Assembly: GCA_030150315.1 (NCBI GenBank)
Contig: JASLGB010000339.1
Coordinates: 1-5,855 of the forward strand
Direction of reading: 5' to 3'
Source of the DNA: Dokdonella sp.
Lineage (GTDB): Bacteria > Pseudomonadota > Gammaproteobacteria > Xanthomonadales > Rhodanobacteraceae
DNA length: 5,855 nucleotides
Part shown: positions 1-5,855 of the stretch, piece after piece
Numbering within the stretch: the first letter of the stretch is position 1
How the letters are laid out: each line of letters opens with the position of its first letter
Made by a program: the position numbers and the translations under genes
The notes under the pieces: model-generated
Databases searched by the model: none
Seen by the model: only the letters and a program-made list of their open reading frames with translations
What the model was told of the DNA's origin: nothing

Positions 1-28
1 GCGCGGCGCCGGGTTCAGCAGGTTCGTC

Positions 29-751
29 TCAAGCCGTGGTGAATTGCTCGCCGAGATAGACCCGGCGCACTTCCGGATCGTCCAGCACCGCCTGGGGCGT
101 GCCCTCGAACAGGACCTCGCCGCCGGAGATGATCGAGGCGCGGTCGCAGATGTCCAGCGTCTCGCGGACGTTGTGGTCGGTGATCAGGACGCCGATGCCC
201 TGGCCTTTCAGATACAGGATCACCTCCTTGATGTCGGCGATCGCCAGCGGGTCGATGCCGGCGAAGGGCTCGTCCAGCAGCATGAAGGCGGGATCCGCCG
301 CCAGCGCGCGCGCGATCTCCACGCGACGGCGCTCGCCGCCGGAAAGGCTGACGCCTTTCTGGTCGGCGATGTGTCCGATCTGCAGGTCGTCCAGCAGGGT
401 TTCCAGTTCCGCTGCGCGGCCATCGGCGTCGAGGTCGTCGCGCAGCTCCAGGATGGCCAGGATGTTGTCGGTCACGCTGAGCCGGCGGAAGATCGAGGCT
501 TCCTGCGGCAGGTAGCCGACGCCGAGCCGCGCACGCGCGTGCATCGGCAGCAGGGTCACGTCGCGATCGTCGAGGCGGATCGATCCGCCGTCCCCGGCGA
601 CCAGTCCCACGACCATGTAGAAGCATGTCGTCTTGCCGGCGCCGTTCGGGCCGAGCAGGCCGACGACTTCGCCCTCGCCGAGCTGGAACGAGAAGTCACG
701 CACGACCGGCCGGCCGCGGTAGCCCTTGCGCAGGTGCTCCGCACTCAGCAT
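29..751 (-). CDS. lptB: LPS export ABC transporter ATP-binding protein LptB
   Basis: This is the cytoplasmic ATPase of the LptB2FGC transporter, which extracts lipopolysaccharide from the inner membrane and drives it along the LptA bridge to the outer membrane. The 240-residue product is one residue shorter than E. coli LptB. All ABC ATPase motifs are intact: Walker A GPNGAGKT at residues 34-41 (Lys40), Q-loop Gln83, signature LSGGE at 136-140, Walker B ending in Asp160 with catalytic Glu161, and switch His193. The segment around GYLPQEASIFRRLSV (79-93) is typical of LptB rather than of other ABC proteins. The ATG at 749-751 shares one base with the lptA stop (TGATG), which implies translational coupling; no clear Shine-Dalgarno lies in front of it. 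The open frame continues upstream through lptA, but that part is a shadow. It is the last visible gene of the kdsD-kdsC-lptCAB cluster. Confidence 0.97.
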   Translation of the reverse strand: MLSAEHLRKGYRGRPVVRDFSFQLGEGEVVGLLGPNGAGKTTCFYMVVGLVAGDGGSIRLDDRDVTLLPMHARARLGVGYLPQEASIFRRLSVTDNILAILELRDDLDADGRAAELETLLDDLQIGHIADQKGVSLSGGERRRVEIARALAADPAFMLLDEPFAGIDPLAIADIKEVILYLKGQGIGVLITDHNVRETLDICDRASIISGGEVLFEGTPQAVLDDPEVRRVYLGEQFTTA

Positions 752-1398
752 CAGTTCTGGCCGTCCGCTTCGGGCTTCTCCGACGCGGCCTTTTCCGGCT
801 TGCCGGCGTCGGCCTGCGCTGCGGCCTTTTTCCGCGGCTCGAAGGTCATCGTGACCGGCTGGTTCGATCCGGCGCCGCCGCCTTCCATTTCGCCGGTGTT
901 GGTGTTGTAGGTGAGGCGGTCGCCGTTGAACGTGCCGCGACCCTGCTGCACCACCTTGACGCTGCCGGTGAGCACGGCGATGCCGGTGTCGGCGTCGAAG
1001 TCTATCTTCGAGGCATCGGCCGCCATCATGCCGCCGCCGTTGTCCATGCGCTGTTCGATATGGGCCGGCGAGCCGGTCAGCACGATGCGCTGGATGTCGC
1101 CGGAAACGTCCTCGCCCTTGGCGTTCTTCGATCCGTCGGCGTGCTGGTACAGCGTTGCCTCGGCGCCATTCGCCTTCATCGAACCCTGCTCGATGCGCAC
1201 GTTGCCCTTCAGCCATGCGGAGCCGGCCGTCTTGCCGCCGCCTTGCGACAGCTTGGAATAGTCGGACTTCACCGTCATGGTCTGCTGGCGGTCGGTGCCC
1301 AGCGCGGCCACGCCGAACGGCAGGGCGCAGAGCAGCGCGCCGACCAGCAGTGCCCGACTATTTGCGGCGGGATTTCGGTTCGATGGTCGATTCGACAT
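751..1398 (-). CDS. lptA: LPS transport periplasmic protein LptA
   Basis: LptA is the periplasmic component that polymerises between LptC and LptD to form the beta-jellyroll bridge carrying LPS across the periplasm. The 215-residue product starts with a Sec signal peptide: a basic n-region up to Arg15, a hydrophobic core at about 16-32, and probable cleavage near residues 32-34. An OstA-like beta domain spans about 40-187, with recurring strands such as WLKGNVRIEQG (62-72) and VLTGSVKVVQQG (142-153), the latter followed by GDRLTYNTNTGEMEG (159-173). The tail from about 189 is rich in Ala, Lys and Glu and is probably disordered. The start overlaps the end of lptC by 41 nt. It is still the best choice because the next in-frame Met is residue 41, past the signal peptide. 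GGAG lies 10 nt upstream. The family assignment is firm; the cleavage site is inferred by eye. Confidence 0.93.
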   Translation of the reverse strand: MSNRPSNRNPAANSRALLVGALLCALPFGVAALGTDRQQTMTVKSDYSKLSQGGGKTAGSAWLKGNVRIEQGSMKANGAEATLYQHADGSKNAKGEDVSGDIQRIVLTGSPAHIEQRMDNGGGMMAADASKIDFDADTGIAVLTGSVKVVQQGRGTFNGDRLTYNTNTGEMEGGGAGSNQPVTMTFEPRKKAAAQADAGKPEKAASEKPEADGQN

Positions 1399-1933
1399 CC
1401 GAGAGCAGCTCCAAGGTCTTTTCGTTGAGGTCGCCGCGCAGGCCGACGCCGCGGAGTATAGAGCCGGGCTGGCGGATGGTGGCCTCGTCCGCGGTTTCCA
1501 TGCGGCGCTCCTTCGGCCATGTGGTGAGGTCGCGCGTGACCAGATCCAGCGGCGCCTGCTTGGCGCTGCCCTGACGATGCATCTCGACGTGGCCGAGCAG
1601 TTTCAGCACGGCGCCTTCCTTGTCGACCCAGGCGGAATCGGACTTTCCTCTCCACGGGTTGCCGGCGCCATCGAGCAGCTCGTAGTCGGGCGTGGTCACG
1701 AAGATCGAACCGTCTTCACCGCGCCGCGACAGGGCCGGGCCGGAGACCTGGAAGGTGCGTCGCCCGTCGGTGTCGAGTGCGTCGAGCGTGAAGCGGGTCA
1801 GCGTGTAGTCGGACCGTGGCGGCCCGGCATAGGTGTGCTCATTGGCGCGGTCGCGGTTGATCCATACCAGGTACTCCGTGCCGATTGCGGCCAACGCGAG
1901 GAGGGCCAGCACCAGCCATTGGTTGCGGTTCAC
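1358..1933 (-). CDS. lptC: LPS export inner-membrane protein LptC
   Basis: LptC is the single-pass inner-membrane protein that joins the LptB2FG complex to LptA and passes LPS to it. The 191-residue product matches the usual LptC length. It begins with a short N-terminus and one transmembrane helix (about residues 6-24, LVLALLALAAIGTEYLVW), followed by a periplasmic beta-jellyroll. The stretch TTPDYELLDGAGNPWRGKSD (80-99) is a typical LptC strand-turn signature, and GHVEMHRQG (114-122) resembles the LptA/LptC strand repeat. The start codon is GTG at 1931-1933, 13 nt after the kdsC stop, with a modest GGAA about 7 nt upstream. An earlier start would run into kdsC and add residues before the membrane anchor. 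The 3' end overlaps the lptA signal-peptide codons by 41 nt. Its position between kdsC and lptA is the standard gammaproteobacterial order. Confidence 0.93.
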   Translation of the reverse strand: MNRNQWLVLALLALAAIGTEYLVWINRDRANEHTYAGPPRSDYTLTRFTLDALDTDGRRTFQVSGPALSRRGEDGSIFVTTPDYELLDGAGNPWRGKSDSAWVDKEGAVLKLLGHVEMHRQGSAKQAPLDLVTRDLTTWPKERRMETADEATIRQPGSILRGVGLRGDLNEKTLELLSDVESTIEPKSRRK

Positions 1934-1946
1934 GCGGCGATTCCGG

Positions 1947-2489
1947 TCAGCCGAGGAAGGCGGCGAGTTCGTCGTCCGCCTTGCCCTGGCAGGCGAGGAT
2001 CAGGTCGCAGACTTCGCGCGCGGCGCCGTTGCCGCCGCCCAGCTGCGTATGCCAGTGCGCGCGTTCGCGAACCCAGGTATGCGCGTTGGCCGGGGCGATC
2101 GACAGGCCGGACAGCTGCATCGCGGCGAGGTCGGGCAGGTCGTCGCCGGTATAGGCGACCTGCGAGGCGTCCAGCTTCAGCGCCTGCAACAGCTGCTGCA
2201 GGCAGGCGCGCTTGTCCTTCTGACCCTGATAGACGTGCGCGACGCCGAGTTCGGCCATGCGTTCGGTGACGACGTTGCTGACGCGCGCGGTGATGATGGC
2301 CACCTCGATGCCGTTGACGAGCAGGCGCCTCAGGCCGAGGCCGTCGAGCGCGTTGAAGGCCTTGATCTCGCGGCCGTCGGCCGTGTACCAGAGCTTGCCG
2401 TCGGTCAGCACGCCATCGACGTCGAACACGGCCAGTTTGACGCGCGCGGCGCGGTCGTGGATGTCGGAGGGGATTTCGGCGGGCGACAT
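1947..2489 (-). CDS. kdsC: 3-deoxy-D-manno-octulosonate-8-phosphate phosphatase KdsC
   Basis: KdsC is a HAD-superfamily phosphatase that converts Kdo-8-phosphate to Kdo and phosphate, the last step before activation of the LPS inner-core sugar. The 180-residue protein has the C0-type (capless) KdsC layout: motif I DVDGVLTD at 23-30 (nucleophile Asp23, acid/base Asp25), motif II Thr67 in ITARVS, motif III lysine in GQKDK near 91, and motif IV GDDLPDL at 115-121. The GGGNGAARE segment (151-159) is also characteristic. Length is close to the E. coli enzyme (188). The chosen ATG (2487-2489) gives about 22 residues before motif I, as in homologs I recall, but no Shine-Dalgarno precedes it. An in-frame ATG at 2568-2570 has GGAG 6 nt upstream and would give 207 residues. 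The added codons have lower third-position G/C and an Arg/Pro-rich product, so the shorter form is preferred. The product is certain, the start is not. Confidence 0.93.
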   Translation of the reverse strand: MSPAEIPSDIHDRAARVKLAVFDVDGVLTDGKLWYTADGREIKAFNALDGLGLRRLLVNGIEVAIITARVSNVVTERMAELGVAHVYQGQKDKRACLQQLLQALKLDASQVAYTGDDLPDLAAMQLSGLSIAPANAHTWVRERAHWHTQLGGGNGAAREVCDLILACQGKADDELAAFLG

Positions 2490-2599
2490 GAAGGGTCTGT
2501 TTGGAATGGGGAGTTGGACAGGCGAAGGGCGGCGATGGGGCATCGGGGCCCGATCTTGCCAAGCCGCCATCCCGATCTCCACCCTGCGCTGGCGTGGAA
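2490..2599 (-). other. kdsD-kdsC spacer, possible kdsC 5' extension
   Basis: This 110-nt gap separates the kdsD stop from the preferred kdsC start. It stays open in the kdsC frame and holds two further in-frame ATGs, at 2541-2543 and 2568-2570. The latter is preceded by GGAG (complement of 2577-2580) at ideal spacing. Either kdsC is 27 residues longer than usual, or this is an untranslated spacer. No terminator hairpin or promoter was recognised. Confidence 0.5.
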
Positions 2600-3625
2600 T
2601 CAGACCACGCGTGCGCGCAGCAGATCGTGAATGTTCAGTGCGCCGACGATGTGGCCTTCCGTGTCGACGACCAGCAGGGCGTGGATCTTGTGCGCTTCCA
2701 TCAGCTGCGCGGCCTCGACCGCGAGCTGGTCGGCGCCGATCGTTTTCGGACGCGGCGTCATCAGCTGCGTGACCGGCGTGGTACGCAGGTCGATGTTGCC
2801 GTCGTCGACCGCGCGGCGCAGGTCGCCGTCGGTGAACACGCCGAGCAGGCGCTGGTCGGCCGGATCGACGATGGCCGTCATGCCCAGGCCCTTGCGCGTC
2901 ATTTCCACCAGCGCATCGCTCATCGAGGCATCGGCGCCGACGCTCGGTACCTGCGCGCCGACGTGCATGATGTCGGAGATCTTCAGCAGCAGGCGGCGCC
3001 CGAGGCTGCCGGCCGGGTGCGAGCGTGCGAAATCCTCGTTGGTGAAGCCGCGCGCCTCGAGCAGGGCGATGGCCAGCGCATCGCCCATGACCAGCGCGGC
3101 GGTGGTGCTGGAGGTCGGCGCCAGGCCAAGCGGGCAGGCCTCGGCTGGCACGCGCGTATCGATGTGCGCGTCGGCCAGGCGCGCGAGCGACGAACCGGGG
3201 TTGCCGCTCATCGCGATCAGCGGAATGCCCTGGCGCTTGATCAGCGGCAGGATCGCGAGCAGTTCGTCGGTTTCGCCGGAGTTGGACAGCGCCAGCACGA
3301 CGTCCTTCTGCGTGATCATGCCAAGGTCGCCGTGGCTGGCCTCGGCCGGATGCACGAAGAACGACGGCGTGCCGGTGGAGGCCAGCGTCGCCGCGATCTT
3401 GCGCGCGATATGGCCGGATTTGCCCATGCCGGAAACGACCACACGGCCCGGGCACTCGAACATCAGCTGACAGGCATGCAGGAAATTCGCGTCGATGCGG
3501 TCGGCCAGCGCGGTGATCGCTTCGGCTTCGATCGAGATCACGGCCTGCGCGCTGCGCGTGAGCGAAGCGGCGTCGAGGGACGGGTTGTTCAACGGGCGCT
3601 CGGCGGCGAGGATCTGGGCGTTCAT
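2600..3625 (-). CDS. kdsD: D-arabinose-5-phosphate isomerase KdsD (SIS-CBS)
   Basis: KdsD interconverts D-ribulose-5-phosphate and D-arabinose-5-phosphate, the first dedicated step toward Kdo in LPS. The 341-residue form aligns along its length with E. coli KdsD (328). A sugar isomerase (SIS) domain covers about 41-185, and two CBS domains cover about 216-275 and 285-341. The four catalytic residues known in the E. coli enzyme are present at a constant offset of ten: Lys69 (GMGKSGH), Glu121, Glu162 (EACPLGLAPTSSTTA) and His203 (SHPAGSLGRR); active-site His98 is also kept. The chosen ATG (3623-3625) lacks a Shine-Dalgarno. In-frame ATGs at 3698-3700 and 3710-3712 have G-rich upstream sequence and would give 366 or 370 residues. 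The extra codons include aga, aca, gta and cga, unlike the very GC-rich codons downstream, so they look untranslated. It is the first gene of the leftward operon. Confidence 0.95.
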   Translation of the reverse strand: MNAQILAAERPLNNPSLDAASLTRSAQAVISIEAEAITALADRIDANFLHACQLMFECPGRVVVSGMGKSGHIARKIAATLASTGTPSFFVHPAEASHGDLGMITQKDVVLALSNSGETDELLAILPLIKRQGIPLIAMSGNPGSSLARLADAHIDTRVPAEACPLGLAPTSSTTAALVMGDALAIALLEARGFTNEDFARSHPAGSLGRRLLLKISDIMHVGAQVPSVGADASMSDALVEMTRKGLGMTAIVDPADQRLLGVFTDGDLRRAVDDGNIDLRTTPVTQLMTPRPKTIGADQLAVEAAQLMEAHKIHALLVVDTEGHIVGALNIHDLLRARVV

Positions 3626-3796
3626 CTGGGACAGTCGCGCAAGCGTCCTGGCGAAGTCGGGGGCGGGTGTTCTGCGCTGTTCCCGGATTTTGAGTACCAT
3701 GCGCGCCCCCATTGTAGCCGTTTCCCCGGGCCGGAGCGCCCGATCGGCATGCATTCCGGACGGGCGCCGCGAGCAGTTCGTCGCAGCCGCCGCGTG

Positions 3797-3810
3797 TCCC
3801 GCATGCGGGA
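3797..3810. repeat. Perfect 14-bp palindrome TCCCGCATGCGGGA
   Basis: The sequence equals its own reverse complement over all 14 bases, with no loop. It sits 56 nt before the ibaG start within the divergent promoter region. A loopless dyad fits a dimeric regulator's operator better than a terminator, but in GC-rich DNA such a palindrome can occur by chance. No regulator is identified. Confidence 0.35.
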
Positions 3811-3852
3811 TCCGGTCGAACGGCAGGTGTCGCGTGCCTGCCCATTTCCCGC

Positions 3853-3859
3853 AGAAGGA
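3853..3859 (+). promoter_or_regulatory. Ribosome binding site of ibaG
   Basis: AGAAGGA lies 6 nt before the ATG at 3866-3868. It is the strongest Shine-Dalgarno match seen in the window and fixes the start of this short gene. The frame stays open far upstream (to 2501), but that part is antisense to kdsD. Confidence 0.8.
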
Positions 3860-3865
3860 CACAGG

Positions 3866-4105
3866 ATGGACGCAAGTACCGTGCAGAATCTGATCCAGCG
3901 CGGCATGCCGGAGGCGACAGTCGACGTGCATGGCCCCGATGGCGTGCATTTCGAGGCGCTGGTGGTGAGTCCCGCGTTCGCGGGCAAGTTGCCGCTGGCC
4001 CGGCATCGGCTGGTCTATGCCACGCTCGGCGAGCTGATGGGCAACGAGATCCATGCGTTGTCGCTGCGCACGCTGACGCCGGAAGAGCACGCAAAACTCG
4101 GTTGA
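3866..4105 (+). CDS. ibaG: BolA family protein, IbaG type
   Basis: This 79-residue protein belongs to the BolA/IbaG family, whose members pair with monothiol glutaredoxins (Grx4 type) and bind a shared [2Fe-2S] cluster in cytosolic iron-sulfur trafficking. IbaG in E. coli (84 residues) is linked to acid stress and is encoded immediately upstream of murA, as here. The product shows the single BolA fold: an N-terminal helix (about 3-13), the GPDGVHFEALVVS strand pair (23-35), the ARHRLVYATLGELM helix (45-58), and the C-terminal EIHALSLRTLTPEE strand (61-74) with invariant His63, the probable cluster ligand. The pattern matches IbaG (IHAVSIKAYTPAE in E. coli) better than BolA itself. The start is set by a strong Shine-Dalgarno. 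A 115-nt gap separates it from murA; co-transcription is likely. The family is sure; the IbaG subgroup is a strong inference from neighbours and motif. Confidence 0.9.
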   Translation: MDASTVQNLIQRGMPEATVDVHGPDGVHFEALVVSPAFAGKLPLARHRLVYATLGELMGNEIHALSLRTLTPEEHAKLG

Positions 4106-4220
4106 TCGTCGCCTCGCGGATTCACCCTCGACTCCGCCTTCCGACCTCGGCTTCCAGTCCTTTCATGGATTTCCCACGCTGCCGGCCGTGTGCCTCCAGC
4201 CCCACCGCAGTACACAAGAC
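4106..4220 (+). other. ibaG-murA spacer
   Basis: This 115-nt spacer is pyrimidine-rich in its first half. I see no terminator hairpin and no convincing promoter. An in-frame GTG at 4188-4190 would add 11 residues to MurA, but they do not resemble the MurA N-terminus. Confidence 0.5.
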
Positions 4221-5480
4221 ATGGCCAAAATCGTAATCAACGGCGGCAAGCCGCTCAGTGGCGACGTATGGATTTCCGGCGCAAAAAACGCCGTGCTGCC
4301 GATCCTCGCGTCCACCTTGTTGGCCGACGGCCCGGTCACCATCGGCAACGTGCCGCATCTGCATGACGTCACCACCACGATGGAGCTGCTCGGCCAGATG
4401 GGCGTGGAGCTGGTCATCGACGACCGCATGAAGATCCACGTCGATCCGCGGCCGGCGAAGAACTATTTCGCGCCCTACGACCTGGTCAAGACGATGCGCG
4501 CGTCGATCCTCGTGCTCGGGCCGCTGGTCGCGCGCTTCGGCGAGGCAGTCGTGTCGCTGCCGGGCGGCTGCGCGATCGGCTCGCGTCCAGTCGATCTGCA
4601 CCTGAAGGGGCTGCAGGCGCTCGGCGCCGACGTCACGGTCGAGAACGGCTACATCAAGGCCCGCGCGAAGCGCCTGAAGGGCGCACGCATCAATCTCGAC
4701 CTGGTCACCGTGACCGGCACCGAGAACCTGATGATGGCCGCCGCGCTGGCGAAGGGCACCACCGTCATCGAGAACGCCGCGCAGGAACCGGAGGTGGTCG
4801 ATCTGGCCAACTGCCTCAACGCGATGGGCGCGAAGATCGACGGCGCCGGCACCGCCACGCTCGTCATCGAAGGCGTCGAGCGGCTTTCCGGCACCGCGTA
4901 CGAAGTGCTGCCCGATCGCATCGAGACCGGCACCTTCCTCGTTGCCGGCGCGATCACCGGCGGCAAGGTCATGGCCAAGCGTGCGCGTCCGAAGACGCTC
5001 GACGCGGTGCTGGCCAAGCTCGAGGAGGCCGGTGCCCACCTCAATGTCGGCGAAGACTGGATCGAGCTGGACATGCAGGGTCGCCGCCCCAAGGCGGTCA
5101 ACATCACGACCGCGCCGTACCCGGCCTTCCCGACCGACATGCAGGCGCAGTTCACCGCGCTGAACTGCGTGGCCGAGGGCGTCGGCATCATCACCGAAAC
5201 GGTGTTCGAGAACCGCTTCATGCACGCGCTGGAACTGCAGCGCCTCGGCGCCGACATCCAGATCGAAGGCAACAACGCGATCATCAAGGGCGTGGCGAAA
5301 ATGTCCGGTGCGCCGATGATGGCGACCGATCTGCGCGCGTCCGCTTCGCTGGTGCTGGCCGGTCTGGTCGCGCACGGCGACACCACGGTCGATCGCGTGT
5401 ACCACATCGATCGCGGCTACGAGAACATCGAAGAAAAGCTCGGCAGCCTCGGCGCACACATCCGCAGGCTGCCGGCTTGA
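4221..5480 (+). CDS. murA: UDP-N-acetylglucosamine 1-carboxyvinyltransferase MurA
   Basis: MurA transfers the enolpyruvyl group of phosphoenolpyruvate to UDP-N-acetylglucosamine, the first committed step of peptidoglycan synthesis, in the cytoplasm. The 419-residue product has exactly the E. coli MurA length and the EPSP-synthase-like double domain. Seen active-site residues are Lys22 and Asn23 (SGAKN), Cys117 in the mobile loop LPGGCAIGSRPVD (114-126; Cys115 in E. coli), Arg122, Asp306 in APYPAFPTDMQAQ (298-310), and Arg398 in DRGYENIEEKL. Cysteine rather than aspartate in the loop is the fosfomycin-sensitive form. The ATG at 4221 gives the canonical MAKIVINGGKPLSG start; the Shine-Dalgarno is weak (an AAG just upstream). 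It follows ibaG as in many Gammaproteobacteria, and its stop codon overlaps the start of the next gene. Only one MurA-type gene is visible here. Confidence 0.98.
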   Translation: MAKIVINGGKPLSGDVWISGAKNAVLPILASTLLADGPVTIGNVPHLHDVTTTMELLGQMGVELVIDDRMKIHVDPRPAKNYFAPYDLVKTMRASILVLGPLVARFGEAVVSLPGGCAIGSRPVDLHLKGLQALGADVTVENGYIKARAKRLKGARINLDLVTVTGTENLMMAAALAKGTTVIENAAQEPEVVDLANCLNAMGAKIDGAGTATLVIEGVERLSGTAYEVLPDRIETGTFLVAGAITGGKVMAKRARPKTLDAVLAKLEEAGAHLNVGEDWIELDMQGRRPKAVNITTAPYPAFPTDMQAQFTALNCVAEGVGIITETVFENRFMHALELQRLGADIQIEGNNAIIKGVAKMSGAPMMATDLRASASLVLAGLVAHGDTTVDRVYHIDRGYENIEEKLGSLGAHIRRLPA

Positions 5481-5855
5481 AGCGAGGCCGTTCGCCCGCG
5501 TCGAGCCGCCGGCTCATGACGCTGGCGGCGGTTGCTTGCGCGGCATCGTTGTCGGCGTGCTTCGATCCGGCCTCGATGTGCGGCAATGATGTGGTGGCGC
5601 GCGTGCCGTCGCCTTCCGCCCGGGTCGATGCCGTCGTGTTTCATCGCGATTGCGGCGCGACCACGGGTTTCAGCACACAGGTGGCCCTGATGCCCGCCGG
5701 CGATGTGCCGACGGCCGCCGGGGACGTGCTCGTGCTGCGGGATCGGGTGGCGCTCGATCTGCGCTGGACGTCGGATCAGGCGCTGGTCGTTTCCGGGATC
5801 GGCAGCGCACCGGTGTTCTACCAGTCCATCGTGGTCGGTGGCATCGCCGTCTCGT
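5477..5855 (+). CDS. Uncharacterised lipoprotein, 5' part only
   Basis: The gene is cut by the window end after 126 codons. The start is probably TTG at 5477-5479, overlapping the murA stop as TTGA, with AGG about 9 nt upstream. This gives an n-region with six basic residues (KRGRSPASSRR), a hydrophobic stretch LMTLAAVACAAS, and the lipobox LSAC with lipidated Cys28. The ATG at 5516-5518 would lose the positive charges needed for export. Phe at +2 after the cysteine does not signal inner-membrane retention, so outer-membrane sorting is likely. The mature part has Cys35 and Cys59, a possible disulfide, and the stretch VDAVVFHRDCGATTGFSTQVAL (50-71). This reminds me of a group of small bacterial hypothetical proteins sharing a CGATT motif, recalled from memory only. 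Codon use matches murA, so it is a real gene, translationally coupled to murA. Function is unknown. Confidence 0.75.
   Translation, partial: MKRGRSPASSRRLMTLAAVACAASLSACFDPASMCGNDVVARVPSPSARVDAVVFHRDCGATTGFSTQVALMPAGDVPTAAGDVLVLRDRVALDLRWTSDQALVVSGIGSAPVFYQSIVVGGIAVS

Larger units (their letters stand above)
3626..3865. promoter_or_regulatory. Divergent intergenic region between kdsD and ibaG
   Basis: These 240 bases lie between the starts of two divergent transcription units, so promoters for the leftward Kdo/Lpt operon and the rightward ibaG-murA unit are expected here. On the minus strand TACAAT (complement of 3711-3716) resembles a -10 hexamer and would place a transcript start about 80 nt before the preferred kdsD ATG, but the -35 position (GCGCTC) does not match consensus. 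On the plus strand I see no good promoter. The region carries a 14-bp palindrome. Composition is less coding-like than the flanking genes. The regulatory role is inferred from layout. Confidence 0.5.

Noticed and set aside
1..28. Possible start of rpoN downstream of lptB
   Set aside because: rpoN commonly follows lptB, but these 28 bases contain no start codon or recognisable RpoN sequence on the minus strand.
44..910. Plus-strand open frames opposite lptB and lptA
   Set aside because: They are antisense shadows of well-identified genes, with no domain or ribosome site supporting them.
1947..4094. A 715-codon minus-strand open frame that ends as KdsC
   Set aside because: Only the last 180 codons encode KdsC. 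The rest reads through kdsD in another frame and gives an Arg/Ala/Pro-rich product typical of GC-rich shadow frames.
2501..4105. A 534-codon plus-strand open frame ending as the IbaG-like protein
   Set aside because: It is antisense to kdsD until 3625. The strong Shine-Dalgarno and family homology place the true start at 3866.
4106..4220. Terminator or promoter between ibaG and murA
   Set aside because: No stem-loop followed by T residues and no paired -35/-10 match were found by eye.
4122..5459. A 445-codon open frame antisense to murA
   Set aside because: It is rich in His, Arg, Asp and Val with no recognisable domain, the usual mirror of a GC-rich coding strand. MurA itself is certain.
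1..5855. A novel mobile, defence or repeat-based system
   Set aside because: Apart from the truncated lipoprotein gene, the window is filled by standard envelope genes with intact motifs and uniform composition. No direct repeat array, transposase, recombinase or unusual non-coding block was seen.

Overview
This window is a compact, GC-rich stretch of chromosomal core genes for cell-envelope construction. No mobile element, CRISPR array, tRNA or rRNA was seen. The gene content, high G/C at third codon positions and protein similarities fit a Gammaproteobacterium of the Xanthomonadales/Lysobacterales type. That placement rests on remembered protein similarity and gene order, not on a search.

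Left two thirds (29-3625, all minus strand): transcription reads kdsD, kdsC, lptC, lptA, lptB from right to left. KdsD and KdsC are two Kdo-biosynthesis enzymes (arabinose-5-phosphate isomerase and Kdo-8-phosphate phosphatase). LptC, LptA and LptB are the inner-membrane anchor, the periplasmic bridge and the cytoplasmic ATPase of the lipopolysaccharide export machine. lptC/lptA overlap by 41 nt and lptA/lptB share one base (TGATG), so the cluster looks like a single translationally coupled operon. In many Gammaproteobacteria rpoN follows lptB; only 28 bases beyond the lptB stop are present here and they show no gene.

Middle (3626-3865): a 240-bp divergent intergenic region that should hold the promoters for both directions. 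It contains a perfect 14-bp palindrome and a TACAAT hexamer on the minus strand, but no convincing complete promoter.

Right third (3866-5855, plus strand): a short BolA/IbaG-like protein, then murA (first committed step of peptidoglycan synthesis, with the fosfomycin-target cysteine), then the start of an uncharacterised lipoprotein gene that overlaps the murA stop codon and runs off the window.

Together the two divergent units supply and export LPS on one side and start peptidoglycan precursor synthesis on the other. I did not find a convincing previously undescribed system. The least explained items are the partial lipoprotein, the 14-bp dyad in the divergent promoter region, and some ambiguous gene starts.
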